Shown one piece after another: positions 40,416 to 48,833 of a DNA stretch of 64,000 nt. Location of the stretch: positions 1 to 64,000 of the forward strand of contig JAGBAX010000007.1 in assembly GCA_017938765.1 (NCBI GenBank), read 5' to 3'. The translations under genes were made by a program, and so were the position numbers. The first letter of the stretch is position 1, and each line of letters starts with the position of its first letter. This DNA is from Alistipes sp. Lineage in GTDB: Bacteria; Bacteroidota; Bacteroidia; Bacteroidales; Rikenellaceae. The notes below the pieces were generated by a model. That model ran no database searches and was not told the DNA's origin. It was given only the letters and a program-made list of their open reading frames with translations.

Positions 40416-42743
40416 TCAATTATTAAACTCTAAAACAAATCTAACGCCCGCCGTAGCCCCCTTTGCACGCTGCAAAAAGCGGTTGCCCATACTCTCAAAG
40501 TAGAATAGGTCGTAGCGGCTGCCTGTAATATTCTTTGCCCATACATCCACAGCCCAACGCTTGCCCTCAAGGCGAATAGTGCCATTCAGTGTCGCGTAAA
40601 ATGGCTGGTAGAGGCTGTTGCTCTCGTTCCAGTATATTCGCCCTGCGCCGTAGCTATCAAGGCTGAATGTCAAGCCCTTTAACTGCTTGCCGCCAAGTTG
40701 TAGGGTATAGTTTGCCTGCAACTGTAGCGTATTTTGTGGTGCATAGGGTATTGCGTTGCCCGCATAGTCGTTCACTCCATCTACAAACTTGCGGAAGCGC
40801 GCATTGGTATATCCGTAGCTTGCGCCCAAGTGTAGATTCTCAACGGGCGTGTAGCTTACCGCTGCCTCTATACCATAGCTGCGCGTTCTGCCAGCATTGG
40901 TCATCATACGCCCCGTAGTCTGACCCGCAGGAAAGACCGTAAGCTGCTGATCTATGCACTCTATCCAAAATAACGCAACATCTGCTCGAAATCGTCTGTT
41001 GTTAGTAGAAAAATGTCCGCCAACCTCAAAATTCCAACTCTTCTCTGGGTCGTATGTGATTATATCCATCACATCAAGCTCTTGGTAGAGTCCCATATAG
41101 TCCTTTATTCGTCGCTGCAGCACCTCGGAGAACATCTGCGTGTTGAAGCCTCCCGCCTTGTAGCCCTTTGAGGCCGATAGGTAGAGGGTATTGTGGTTGT
41201 TGAGGCTATATGTAGCGGTGAATTTGGGAAGAATCTCCATAAAGTTCTTCTTCAGTCGGTCGCGGTCGTTGATTTTTAGAGCTACCTCTGCAGGTTGCTT
41301 AGTCGTGTCGTTTGGAGTGGCTGTATAGTAGCTGTCGGTATAGTTGTGGTAGCGCATAGCGATGTGCTCGCTATCTAATCTTACACCAAGTGTAAAGAGC
41401 CACCTGCCCGCCTCAAGTGTAGACTCGTGGTAGAGTGCCCAGCCGACGGTTGAGGTTATAAAGTCACTGCCTAAAAGTAGACTATCGCCCCCAGAGCCAT
41501 CTACTCGTCCCCACTTGTATGTGCCAGGGTAGCCGCTATGCTCGTTTATATTCTTGAGAATCAGATTGTCAATACCGTCACGAAGGAAAGTCACTGGTGC
41601 CTGCATAGCCTGATGTTTGTAGAATGCAAAAGCGCCTGCCATCCACTTGTAGCGCGACTGGGTGCGTGAGCGAATGATGATATCCTCCGAGATGTCGTGC
41701 TGCTGCTTTGCCTGCTCAAGGGTAAAGTAACTGAGCGGCAGAAAATCTTGGTCCATAACCATATGGTCATCAAGATACTGATATGCCGTAATGCTGGTAA
41801 GGGTAATCTTCTCCCAGTCGTGACGCGCTGTAAGACCCTCGGTTACCGCAAAGCGGTTGTATGAGGATGGGTCGTTGTAGCATATCTTGCCTATAAGGTC
41901 GCTATGCTGCTCCTTGTTTGTATCCGCCGCACCTACGTAGCAGTATGGATAGCCATTCTGACGAAGATAACTTACAGCAAGTGTGTTGTCAAGGCTTAAA
42001 AAGTTCTTGCGCCACTGAAACTTAGTTCTTAAGTCGGCATTGTTGCTCCTCTCAAGCAGACTGCTGTTGTAGTGGTTGCGGAAATATCCATCGGTATGTG
42101 CAAACTGTGCAGAGAGTGACGAGCCCATACCCGCCTTGTGCTTGAAATATGCCGAAGCGCCTGCTTTGTAGCTGTTTCGCGAGCCATACTCCGCCCTTAC
42201 CTTGATGCCCTGATAGCGCAGTGGCGAGAGGGTGTAGATGTTCACAACGCCGCACATTGTATTTCTGCCGTAGAGGGTCGATTGCGCACCACGCAGCACC
42301 TCTATGCGCTCAATGTCTGGAAGAGTAGTGTCGTAGAGGTTCTTGTCGGCTATAGGCACATTGTCTACCGTCATACCCACAACGGGCTGGTCTATGCGAG
42401 TGCCAAGACCGCGCACATAGATAGACGAGGTCATGCGTGAGCCGTAATCTGGCATATAGAAGTTTGGCGCAGAGGTAATAATATCCTTCACGCCAGTAAT
42501 ACCCTTAAGCTCAATACTCTTTAGGTCAATAATCGTAGCTGTTACAGCGCTCTTGTCCAACTGCTTCTCGTGCTTTACAGCCGTCACAGCCACAGGATCT
42601 ACCTCCATAAGGGTATCTACCCCCAACAACATCGTGTGTGCGCCCTTCTCGCCCGCATCCACGTCACGTGCGCGCGCGAAAACCACAAAATGAGCAACCA
42701 TAAAAGTTGCCAACAGAGCGTATCTCCAAACCTTTTCAAACAT
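40416..42743 (-). CDS. TonB-dependent outer membrane receptor
   Basis: A 775-aa receptor with a signal-like N-terminus and a plug domain (residues about 60-175: GVKDIITSAPNFYMPDYG, SIYVRGLGTRIDQPVVG, IERIEVLRGAQSTLYGRN). The rest is a 22-strand barrel (TLYLSASKGYKAGGFN near residue 520). There is no CarboxypepD_reg domain and no SusD partner, so it is a classical siderophore/heme/cobalamin-type receptor rather than SusC. The partner gene is the calycin-like lipoprotein. The substrate cannot be told; no Fur or riboswitch site was recognised in the 5' region. Confidence 0.9.
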   Translation of the reverse strand: MFEKVWRYALLATFMVAHFVVFARARDVDAGEKGAHTMLLGVDTLMEVDPVAVTAVKHEKQLDKSAVTATIIDLKSIELKGITGVKDIITSAPNFYMPDYGSRMTSSIYVRGLGTRIDQPVVGMTVDNVPIADKNLYDTTLPDIERIEVLRGAQSTLYGRNTMCGVVNIYTLSPLRYQGIKVRAEYGSRNSYKAGASAYFKHKAGMGSSLSAQFAHTDGYFRNHYNSSLLERSNNADLRTKFQWRKNFLSLDNTLAVSYLRQNGYPYCYVGAADTNKEQHSDLIGKICYNDPSSYNRFAVTEGLTARHDWEKITLTSITAYQYLDDHMVMDQDFLPLSYFTLEQAKQQHDISEDIIIRSRTQSRYKWMAGAFAFYKHQAMQAPVTFLRDGIDNLILKNINEHSGYPGTYKWGRVDGSGGDSLLLGSDFITSTVGWALYHESTLEAGRWLFTLGVRLDSEHIAMRYHNYTDSYYTATPNDTTKQPAEVALKINDRDRLKKNFMEILPKFTATYSLNNHNTLYLSASKGYKAGGFNTQMFSEVLQRRIKDYMGLYQELDVMDIITYDPEKSWNFEVGGHFSTNNRRFRADVALFWIECIDQQLTVFPAGQTTGRMMTNAGRTRSYGIEAAVSYTPVENLHLGASYGYTNARFRKFVDGVNDYAGNAIPYAPQNTLQLQANYTLQLGGKQLKGLTFSLDSYGAGRIYWNESNSLYQPFYATLNGTIRLEGKRWAVDVWAKNITGSRYDLFYFESMGNRFLQRAKGATAGVRFVLEFNN

Positions 42744-42750
42744 ACGGGCA

Positions 42751-42782
42751 CAAAGATATTAAATCTTTGTGGATTACGCAAA
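42751..42782 (-). promoter_or_regulatory. Promoter of the TonB receptor unit
   Basis: On the minus strand TTTG (42782-42779), 20 nt, TATCTTTG (42758-42751), a full match to the consensus. Transcription begins within about 5 nt of the start codon, so the transcript may be nearly leaderless or begin just upstream. Confidence 0.7.
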
Positions 42783-42799
42783 CTACATTTACAGCCTTT

Positions 42800-42960
42800 T
42801 GACAACAAAATTGGCCGTTGGCTTGCCTTCGGCAACCCGACCCTGCTCCGCCTCGGCAGTATCAGTCGCGGCATAAATGCCTCAAAATGCGAAATTGAAA
42901 ATCTGTGAGCAAGCTCCCGTTTTCAATCTTCGCCTTTTGCACCTTCGGTGTGCGACTGCT
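42800..42960. repeat. Hairpin-rich intergenic block preceding the cloverleaf repeat
   Basis: The 42744-43227 gap has no gene. Besides the promoter and the cloverleaf repeat it holds stems TTGCC/GGCAA (42823-42827/42831-42835), GCGAAATTGAAAA with TTTTCAATcTTCGC (42889-42901/42920-42933), and GCACC/GGTGtGC near 42939-42953. These look like part of the same structured intergenic element family, though this block has no clear counterpart next to the second copy at 63466. Confidence 0.45.
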
Positions 42961-43000
42961 GTTGCTCTCGGCTTAATCGCAGCGTTGGCTTTTCAGTGGT

Positions 43001-43225
43001 ACAGACTTTGTCTGTGTGTTTATTCGGATTTAGGGAAACTCTCGTAGAGAGTACGATGAAAAATAGAGCCTCACTCAAGCTTGCTTGAAAGTGAAAGACT
43101 CTATTTTTTGTCGTAATAGCCGCAAGGCTATCCTAAATCCGTATCAGTACACAAGCAAAACGGAGTTTTGCCAAGAGCTTTTTGCACGCCCTGCTTTTTC
43201 GCGAAAAAGCGGGCAGTTCGCGTCA
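43001..43225. repeat. Cloverleaf-like structured repeat, copy 1
   Basis: A leading hairpin ACAGAC/GTCTGT (43001-43006/43010-43015) precedes a closing stem CGGATTTAGG (43025-43034) with CCTAAATCCG (43132-43141). Inside are three arms: ACTCTC/GAGAGT (43038-43043/43047-43052); a long arm AAAAATAGAG/CTCTATTTTT (43059-43068/43099-43108) flanked by ACGA/TCGT and containing CACT-CAAGC/GCTTG-AGTG; and ATAGCC/GGCTAT (43116-43121/43126-43131). Trailing hairpins GCAAAAC/GTTTTGC and GCTTTTTC/GAAAAAGC follow. The same layout with different stem sequences occurs at 63466-63685. Frames through this region are not believed to be genes. Confidence 0.7.
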
Positions 43226-43227
43226 GC

Positions 43228-43857
43228 CTACTCTACGAAGGCGATTTTAGACTCGTCGCGAGGTTTAGCCTCTGGGCTCTGGTCGGCATAGCCGATGGCA
43301 ATAGCGAACTGGAGCTGATAGCCCTCTGGGAGGTTGAGGTCGGCGAGAAATTTTGTCCCCTTCTCGGAGTTCATAAAGCCTACAGGGCTACCAAGGCAGC
43401 AGGTGCCAAGACCAAGCTCGTATGCAGATAGCATAATATTCTGACCGAGGATACCGCAATCTACGCCTGCGTAAGCACTTGGCTCGGCAGCAACAAAAAC
43501 GACTGCAGGGGCGTTGCGGAACATATTTCTGAAGCTATCAGTGAGCAGGTGGTCGCCCAGCGGAGTACCTTTGACACTCTCTACAAAGGCTGCTGTGCAG
43601 GAGTCAATCCACTCTTTGCTATCAACAATGCGTACAGCCCACGCCTGACGATTCATAGCATTTGGAGCTGCGATACCAGCTTTAGCAACTGTGAGCAGCT
43701 TCTCACGCTCAACAGGCGTAGTCTTATATTCGCGGATGCTTCGGCGGGCGTGAATAGCTTCAAGTACGGAGTGTTTTGCCTCTGGCTTTGGTACTGCTAT
43801 GCGCAAGGCGATAAGAGCTGTGGCACAGAGGATTACGGTGATAAGAATCTGTTTCAT
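43228..43857 (-). CDS. Nitroreductase-family protein with N-terminal membrane anchor/signal
   Basis: A 209-aa FMN-dependent oxidoreductase of the nitroreductase superfamily. The N-terminal ~20 residues are hydrophobic (ILITVILCATALIALRIA), suggesting an anchor or export. Core motifs: ARRSIREYKTTPV (FMN phosphate), IAAPNAMNRQAW, GILGQNIMLSAYELGLGTCCLG and LQFAIAIGYAD. It lies 12 nt after the Hdr-like membrane protein gene and is the sixth gene of that operon; a redox link is inferred from position. Confidence 0.85.
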   Translation of the reverse strand: MKQILITVILCATALIALRIAVPKPEAKHSVLEAIHARRSIREYKTTPVEREKLLTVAKAGIAAPNAMNRQAWAVRIVDSKEWIDSCTAAFVESVKGTPLGDHLLTDSFRNMFRNAPAVVFVAAEPSAYAGVDCGILGQNIMLSAYELGLGTCCLGSPVGFMNSEKGTKFLADLNLPEGYQLQFAIAIGYADQSPEAKPRDESKIAFVE

Positions 43858-43869
43858 AATTGTAATGTT

Positions 43870-45663
43870 TTATGGTTTTGTATTAAGGTTTGTTGCAACT
43901 ATTTCACTAAGGTCTACGATTTTCTGCTGTGTTGTTCTTCCAAGTGCCTTCTTGCACAGTGGGCAGGCCGTAACAAGTGTCTTTGCCCCTGTGGCCTCAA
44001 GCTCAAGAGTTAGAGAAGAGGATATTGTTATCTGTTCACTGTCGCTGATAACCGTATTGGCAAGTGAAGAGCCGCAGCAGAGCGAGTCGCGGTGGTGGTG
44101 CTTCGGCTCAATGAGTGTTCCGATAGCTGTAATGACGCTTCGTGGCTCATCGTATATTCCGTTGCCACGTCCAAGCTCGCAAGGGTCGTGATATGTAAAT
44201 GTCTTGTTGTCAGAGTGTTGTAGTGATATTTTGCCGCTGTTGATAAGCCGTAGTATATACTGCGAGTGGTGCAAAATCTCTATGCCCTCAAGGTTGTAAT
44301 CCTCGCGGAAGGTCTTCAGACAGATAGGACAAGAGGTGACAAGTGTCGTTATGCCATGCTTGCGAAATAGAGCAGTGTTGTACTGCACCATCTTATTTGC
44401 CGAGTCTGTCTCGCCAGTAAGCCTCAGCGGTCGTCCACAGCAGACTCCGCCATCTCTATCTGCCCACCATACATCCTCGCCTGCGGCAGTAAAGATTGTT
44501 TGCATAGCTGTCAGTGTGTGTGGTGTGAGCATAGTCATACAACCTGCAAAATAGCCTACCTTACCCTCTCCAGTAGAGCGGTCAAGGGCGTTGAAGTAGT
44601 TATATCTACGCTCATTTGGCATATTGCGCATAGCGGCTCTGGAGTTGAGCCTCAGCGAGTTAAGGTCAATACCTACGGGACAACGGTCTGCACATCTTCC
44701 GCACATAAGGCAGTCTGAAGCAACGTTCATATTGAGGCTGTTGGCGCGGCGGTCTCGTAAGAAGTATACAGACTGCACATTGTTATGTCCCAGCTGACTC
44801 TGGAGTTGGCAGGCATCAATACATATACCACAGCGTGAGCAGGCCTGCACTTGAAAATTGTCGTAGCTGCTTTGGCTCTGGCGCACACGCAGGCGGTAGT
44901 TGCGTAAAAAGATAAGCGGCACCTCGGTAAAGATGTGCATATACCTTGAGTGAGGCATTGCAATAAAAAAGCCACCCAGCGCACAAGAGTATATCCACCA
45001 TATAGGCTCAAAAGCCCCTGTCAGGAGGCTTGCAGGGAGTATATTGTTAAGTGCAGCCCCTATGTTTGCCGTTACAAATCCGCCCCCTCCATAAACGGCA
45101 GCAGTGATAGACTCAGCCACAAGGCGAGTTGGGAAGATAAACCACAGAAAGCTAAGCGCAATACGGTCTCCAATGGTATGCTTCGTAGTTTTGCGCATAC
45201 CTAAATGCTTGGATTTTAGTCGCTTGAACCACGCCAATGCCACACCTGATAGTACAAAGAGCAGCAGTGCATCCATAATGTGGTCAAAGGTTACGATATG
45301 ATTGTCAATGCCTATTGCAAAGTAGCGGAAGAAGACGTGCCCCTGCAGAGGGACAAACTCTGCACCCATATAGGCAGTGGTCTCTATCCACCCCACAACA
45401 ATAAGCAGAAACCATCCAAAGGCGAGCGAGCAGTGCATATAACCCAGCAGAGCGTTGCGCTTAAAGATTGATACGTGGAGTAGCGACTCTCGGATAGTCT
45501 CCCAAATAGAGCGGAGTGTGGCTGTTGTGAATAATCCCTTTACAATCAGACGTTTATCACTCTTTGGGAGGTCTGCAATCCACATTACATAACGGTAGAG
45601 AATGGTGACAAACAATATCACCGTTCCAACGATAAATGGTATGCAGAAGTGTGAATAGAACAT
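43870..45663 (-). CDS. HdrDE-like membrane Fe-S protein (cytochrome-like domain, 2x4Fe-4S, CCG domains)
   Basis: A 597-aa inner-membrane protein. Residues 1-255 hold about five helices with conserved His (HCSLAFGWFLLIVVGW, TFDHIMDALLLF), resembling NarI/HdrE-type quinone-linked subunits. Residues about 270-340 hold two 4Fe-4S motifs (CSRCGICIDACQ, CLMCGRCADRCP). Residues about 360-590 hold two CCG-type domains (GGVCCGRPL, CPICLKTF, DPCELGRGNG, DSLCCGSS, CPLCKKAL). The architecture equals HdrE fused to HdrD or DsrK-like proteins. It probably passes electrons between menaquinone and a cytosolic Hdr-like complex; the real substrate is unknown. Confidence 0.82.
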   Translation of the reverse strand: MFYSHFCIPFIVGTVILFVTILYRYVMWIADLPKSDKRLIVKGLFTTATLRSIWETIRESLLHVSIFKRNALLGYMHCSLAFGWFLLIVVGWIETTAYMGAEFVPLQGHVFFRYFAIGIDNHIVTFDHIMDALLLFVLSGVALAWFKRLKSKHLGMRKTTKHTIGDRIALSFLWFIFPTRLVAESITAAVYGGGGFVTANIGAALNNILPASLLTGAFEPIWWIYSCALGGFFIAMPHSRYMHIFTEVPLIFLRNYRLRVRQSQSSYDNFQVQACSRCGICIDACQLQSQLGHNNVQSVYFLRDRRANSLNMNVASDCLMCGRCADRCPVGIDLNSLRLNSRAAMRNMPNERRYNYFNALDRSTGEGKVGYFAGCMTMLTPHTLTAMQTIFTAAGEDVWWADRDGGVCCGRPLRLTGETDSANKMVQYNTALFRKHGITTLVTSCPICLKTFREDYNLEGIEILHHSQYILRLINSGKISLQHSDNKTFTYHDPCELGRGNGIYDEPRSVITAIGTLIEPKHHHRDSLCCGSSLANTVISDSEQITISSSLTLELEATGAKTLVTACPLCKKALGRTTQQKIVDLSEIVATNLNTKP

Positions 45664-45675
45664 TGTTCTCTACTG

Positions 45676-46008
45676 TTAAAAATCGCCCAAACACTTTTTT
45701 ATCAACATCACCACTCTTCGGGTGTTTATTCCTCGCGGACAGAGCAGTCGGCACTTACCACAGAGCATACACTTGTTCATCTCCTCATATGCCCCAGCAT
45801 ACTCGCCACGACGCACAAGGGTATGCACCTTGCGGAAGTTGTACGATGTGAGATTGCCCGCAGTACAACTTGCAGTACACGACCCGCAACCAATGCAGCT
45901 TTGGAGTTCAGGCAGTGCTGCCAGAATCTCGTTGCTCTTCTTCAGGTTGTTCGTATCCACGTCTATGACACGTGGCTTGGATATTGAGAAACCGAAATTA
46001 GTTGCCAT
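45676..46008 (-). CDS. HdrC-like 4Fe-4S protein, small
   Basis: A 110-aa protein with two 4Fe-4S motifs: CIGCGSCTASCTAG and CMLCGKCRLLCPRG. It matches the electron-transfer subunit HdrC. It overlaps the HdrA-like gene by 11 nt and precedes the membrane HdrDE-like gene by 12 nt. A second, larger HdrC-like gene starts the operon. Confidence 0.85.
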   Translation of the reverse strand: MATNFGFSISKPRVIDVDTNNLKKSNEILAALPELQSCIGCGSCTASCTAGNLTSYNFRKVHTLVRRGEYAGAYEEMNKCMLCGKCRLLCPRGINTRRVVMLIKKCLGDF

Positions 46009-47011
46009 AGTTCAAATACTCTGCTACTCTATGCGCCACAGTTGTTGCCTCGTTAAGCGACTGACCGATGGTCTTTGGTGAGGATACTGTGCCAGCAAGG
46101 AATATTCCATCTTTTGTGCTCAACACATTGTCTACAAAACTGTTACGCGACTTGAAAAATCCATTCGGAGCAAGCTCTGCACCTGATGATGAGCTGAGAA
46201 AGGCATTGTCGTCATTTGCCCTCATACCAATCATCAGCACAAGCATATCTACAGACATTCGCAGTGGTCGTCCAGTGAGTGTATCCTCAGCCTTTATCTG
46301 TACACGACCATCCATTAGCGGGCTTGCCTCCGAGATACGGCCACGCACAAAGTGAATGTTGTAATCTATCTGCGCTTGGCGGTATAGCTCCTCATATCCT
46401 GGACCGAACATACGAATGTCCATATAGAAGTTGAAGATTTCAGCCTTCGGGAAGAGCTTTTTCAGCTCTATAGCCTGCTTCACGCCCGTAATACAGCAGA
46501 CCTTGGAGCAGTGACGTTGACACACCTTCTCATCGCGCGAGCCTACGCAGTGCAGTATTGCTATGCGCTCTGGGGCAGCTCCACTTGCTGTAGCCACGCA
46601 CTCGTTGTTCATCATTTTTTCAATGTCTGCTGAGGTGTAGACGTTATCGTAGATGCCGTAGCCATACTCCTCCTTTATTGTTGCATCAAAGAGCGTTGAG
46701 CCACTACACAATACAACAGCATCGCAATCTATCCTCTCACCTGAACAGAGAATAACGCGACGCGACTCGATAGATACAACCTTGCATCCAAGTCGTACAA
46801 GAATGCCATTCTGGCGCACCGCACGAATTAGTGGCACTGTAACCTCCTCGGCGGGGGTGAAACTTGGAAAAAGAAGGTGCCAGTCTGCCACCTTGCCACC
46901 CAACTGACGGCTCTGCTCAAGAATTAGCGGCTCAAAGCCTAAACTCTTGAGACTCAGTGCTGTCTGCATACCAGAAATGCCTCCACCAACAACTACTACT
47001 CGCTTGCTCAT
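45998..47011 (-). CDS. HdrA-like FAD oxidoreductase, short form
   Basis: A 337-aa flavoprotein. FAD site VVVVGGGISGMQTALSL, LILEQSRQLGGKVADW, and the HdrA signature HCVGSRDEKVCQRHCSKVCC (Cys cluster) are present. Canonical HdrA is about 650 aa with extra N- and C-terminal ferredoxin domains; those are missing here, and separate HdrC-like proteins may supply the clusters. In methanogens HdrA bifurcates electrons; whether this short form does so is unknown. Confidence 0.85.
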   Translation of the reverse strand: MSKRVVVVGGGISGMQTALSLKSLGFEPLILEQSRQLGGKVADWHLLFPSFTPAEEVTVPLIRAVRQNGILVRLGCKVVSIESRRVILCSGERIDCDAVVLCSGSTLFDATIKEEYGYGIYDNVYTSADIEKMMNNECVATASGAAPERIAILHCVGSRDEKVCQRHCSKVCCITGVKQAIELKKLFPKAEIFNFYMDIRMFGPGYEELYRQAQIDYNIHFVRGRISEASPLMDGRVQIKAEDTLTGRPLRMSVDMLVLMIGMRANDDNAFLSSSSGAELAPNGFFKSRNSFVDNVLSTKDGIFLAGTVSSPKTIGQSLNEATTVAHRVAEYLNYGN

Positions 47012-48093
47012 ACCTTTATCTCATATAGCCCCACATCGTTGCAGTTATTTACTGCAGCAGCTGCGGGCTTGCCTATATATTTGCCATTTTTACCCAAATA
47101 CTTTGTTGTAGGGTCATACTGCACACCCATCTTGTTAAGCAGTGGCTCTACATCTACCTGGTGCATCTGCATACCCAACTGCCAAGGGTCGTAGCCAAGC
47201 ACAAGGCCAGCCATCTCCTCGTAGGTAAGCACTGGAATACCCTGTCCGCCCTCGCCATATGTTGTACCCTCCATCTCAGCAATAGTGTACTGCCACTTAT
47301 CAAGGAACATAGAGCATCCTGGGCAGTTGCAGACGATAAAGTCTGGTCTGTATGGAGCCATACTATCAAGTTTCTTCTGTGAGTTTGCCACTGAGTATCC
47401 GCGATTTGCCTGCACAAGGTAGTTCCTAAAGCCAAAACCACAGCAGTGACGACGCTCCGGGTAGTCTACAACCTCGCCACCCCACGACTCAATCATTCCT
47501 GCAAGGACATATGGGAACTCGGAGCCTCCAATGCCCTTCTTTGGAAATATCTTTGCGTAGTGGCAACCGATATGCTCAACTACGCGCAGAGGCTCGCCCG
47601 TAGTGACATTTATCAGTGGTCGGCACATCTTCTCGGCTATCTGCTTGCGGAAGTGGAAGATAACATCTGACGTGTGTGCCATATTCTTTGGCTTGACGAG
47701 CTTGCGTCCCGTAGCCTCATAGAGAGTCTTGGCTGCGCGCTCCTCAGTCTCAGGAAACTCCTCCCATGTAGAGAGAATCTCTGTGTAGATGCCAAAGGAG
47801 GTGATGCACGATGTGACAAAATTTTCATAGCCAGCCTCATCCATAAGCGCAAACTGGCGCGCCACAACGGCCATAATAGTATCTAACGGAACTATGTCCG
47901 AGTGGTAGCCGATGCCCGTGCAGGAGCTGTGTAATGGGTCGTCATAGATATCCCTGCCAAGCTCTTTAGCCAATATCTCAAGAAAGGCCTTCTCGCTGCC
48001 CGGAAAGAAGTTCTGACGGATGCAGCTGCGACCATAGTAGTAGTGGTCGTCGGCAATACTCTTCTGATAATCCTCCCAATTGCTTCGTCTCAT
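47008..48093 (-). CDS. HdrB-like CCG-domain protein
   Basis: A 361-aa protein with the CCG pattern of HdrB: HSSCTGIGYHSDIVPLDT, NFVTSCITSFGIYTEI, HIGCHYAKIFPKKG, RRHCCGFGFR and VCNCPGCSMFLDKWQY. In HdrB these cysteines hold non-cubane 4Fe-4S clusters that cleave disulfides. The stop overlaps the HdrA-like start by 4 nt and its own start overlaps the HdrC-like stop by 4 nt. Substrate here: a low-molecular-weight or protein disulfide is only a guess. Confidence 0.87.
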   Translation of the reverse strand: MRRSNWEDYQKSIADDHYYYGRSCIRQNFFPGSEKAFLEILAKELGRDIYDDPLHSSCTGIGYHSDIVPLDTIMAVVARQFALMDEAGYENFVTSCITSFGIYTEILSTWEEFPETEERAAKTLYEATGRKLVKPKNMAHTSDVIFHFRKQIAEKMCRPLINVTTGEPLRVVEHIGCHYAKIFPKKGIGGSEFPYVLAGMIESWGGEVVDYPERRHCCGFGFRNYLVQANRGYSVANSQKKLDSMAPYRPDFIVCNCPGCSMFLDKWQYTIAEMEGTTYGEGGQGIPVLTYEEMAGLVLGYDPWQLGMQMHQVDVEPLLNKMGVQYDPTTKYLGKNGKYIGKPAAAAVNNCNDVGLYEIKV

Positions 48094-48779
48094 TGCTCGC
48101 TGCTGTTTTTAGTGAATGTATCCATCATATACTCACGCGTAGCGCCGTCGTAGCCCATCTCTCGCGCCTTATGGTCGGAGTGCTCCTCAATAAGGTCAAA
48201 CAGCTCCTTGCCACCGCTAAGTTCAAATATGCGGTGTATCTCCTCAAGGGTCTGGTCGTCTAACTTGCGTAGTGCACCAGCACCAACTTTGCGGTAAGAG
48301 GATGTGAAGAGTGGGTATATATCACGGTCGTTGTCGTAAATCCAACGCCACACAGTGCCCTGCTCTGGATGTAGGTCAGGGTCTATCTCTCGCGGAACAA
48401 GACAGTAGCCTGCGCGCATAATATTCTCGCCGATTGTTCGTTTTAGAGCCAACTGCTGACGACCCTTTTCGCTGTTAGTAAAGAAACCGAGCTTTTGAGA
48501 TAAGTATCTGAGTGACTGGATGATATATCCAGGGGTGTTGCCCCTCGGACAGCGTGGACGGCAGGACATACACTGTCCACAATACCAGATGGTCTCACTC
48601 TTGAGAAGAGCCTCAATTCTATCATTGTCGCGGGACTGTACGGTCTCAGCAATCTGTCGTGGGTCATAGTCATAGAACTCCGCAGCGGGGCATATTGCTG
48701 TGCAGACTCCGCAGTTCATACACGCCTTAAGTCCTTCGCGCATACGAACATCCTCCATTAACATACTGAAGTAATCCAT
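48090..48779 (-). CDS. HdrC-like 4Fe-4S protein, first gene of the Hdr-like operon
   Basis: A 229-aa protein with two 4Fe-4S motifs, CMNCGVCTAICPAAEF and YCGQCMSCRPRCPRGNTPG, near residues 20-80, followed by a helical C-terminal region of about 140 residues that is longer than in archaeal HdrC. It is coupled by a 4-nt overlap to the HdrB-like gene. The promoter lies directly upstream. Confidence 0.87.
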   Translation of the reverse strand: MDYFSMLMEDVRMREGLKACMNCGVCTAICPAAEFYDYDPRQIAETVQSRDNDRIEALLKSETIWYCGQCMSCRPRCPRGNTPGYIIQSLRYLSQKLGFFTNSEKGRQQLALKRTIGENIMRAGYCLVPREIDPDLHPEQGTVWRWIYDNDRDIYPLFTSSYRKVGAGALRKLDDQTLEEIHRIFELSGGKELFDLIEEHSDHKAREMGYDGATREYMMDTFTKNSSEQ

Positions 48780-48783
48780 AGTG

Positions 48784-48813
48784 CAAAGGTACTCCCTTTC
48801 TATGGATTACAAA
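48784..48813 (-). promoter_or_regulatory. Promoter of the Hdr-like operon
   Basis: On the minus strand TTTG (48813-48810), 18 nt, TACCTTTG (48791-48784). The -7 box ends 5 nt before the start codon, so the transcript is nearly leaderless. Confidence 0.55.
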
Positions 48814-48833
48814 TCGGTATTTTTACTTATCAG

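Noticed and set aside
43001..43225. tRNA or tmRNA-like gene
   Set aside because: Cloverleaf-like arms but no T-loop or anticodon features and arms of wrong size.
43085..43291. Plus-strand 68-codon frame within the cloverleaf repeat
   Set aside because: The frame passes through the inverted repeats and into the antisense of the nitroreductase gene; its residues reflect stem sequences. The similar frame at 63518-63706 is rejected for the same reason.
43228..48779. True methanogen-type CoB-CoM heterodisulfide reductase
   Set aside because: The organism looks like a Bacteroidales bacterium; HdrA is short, and no Mvh hydrogenase genes are adjacent. The genes are therefore called Hdr-like only.
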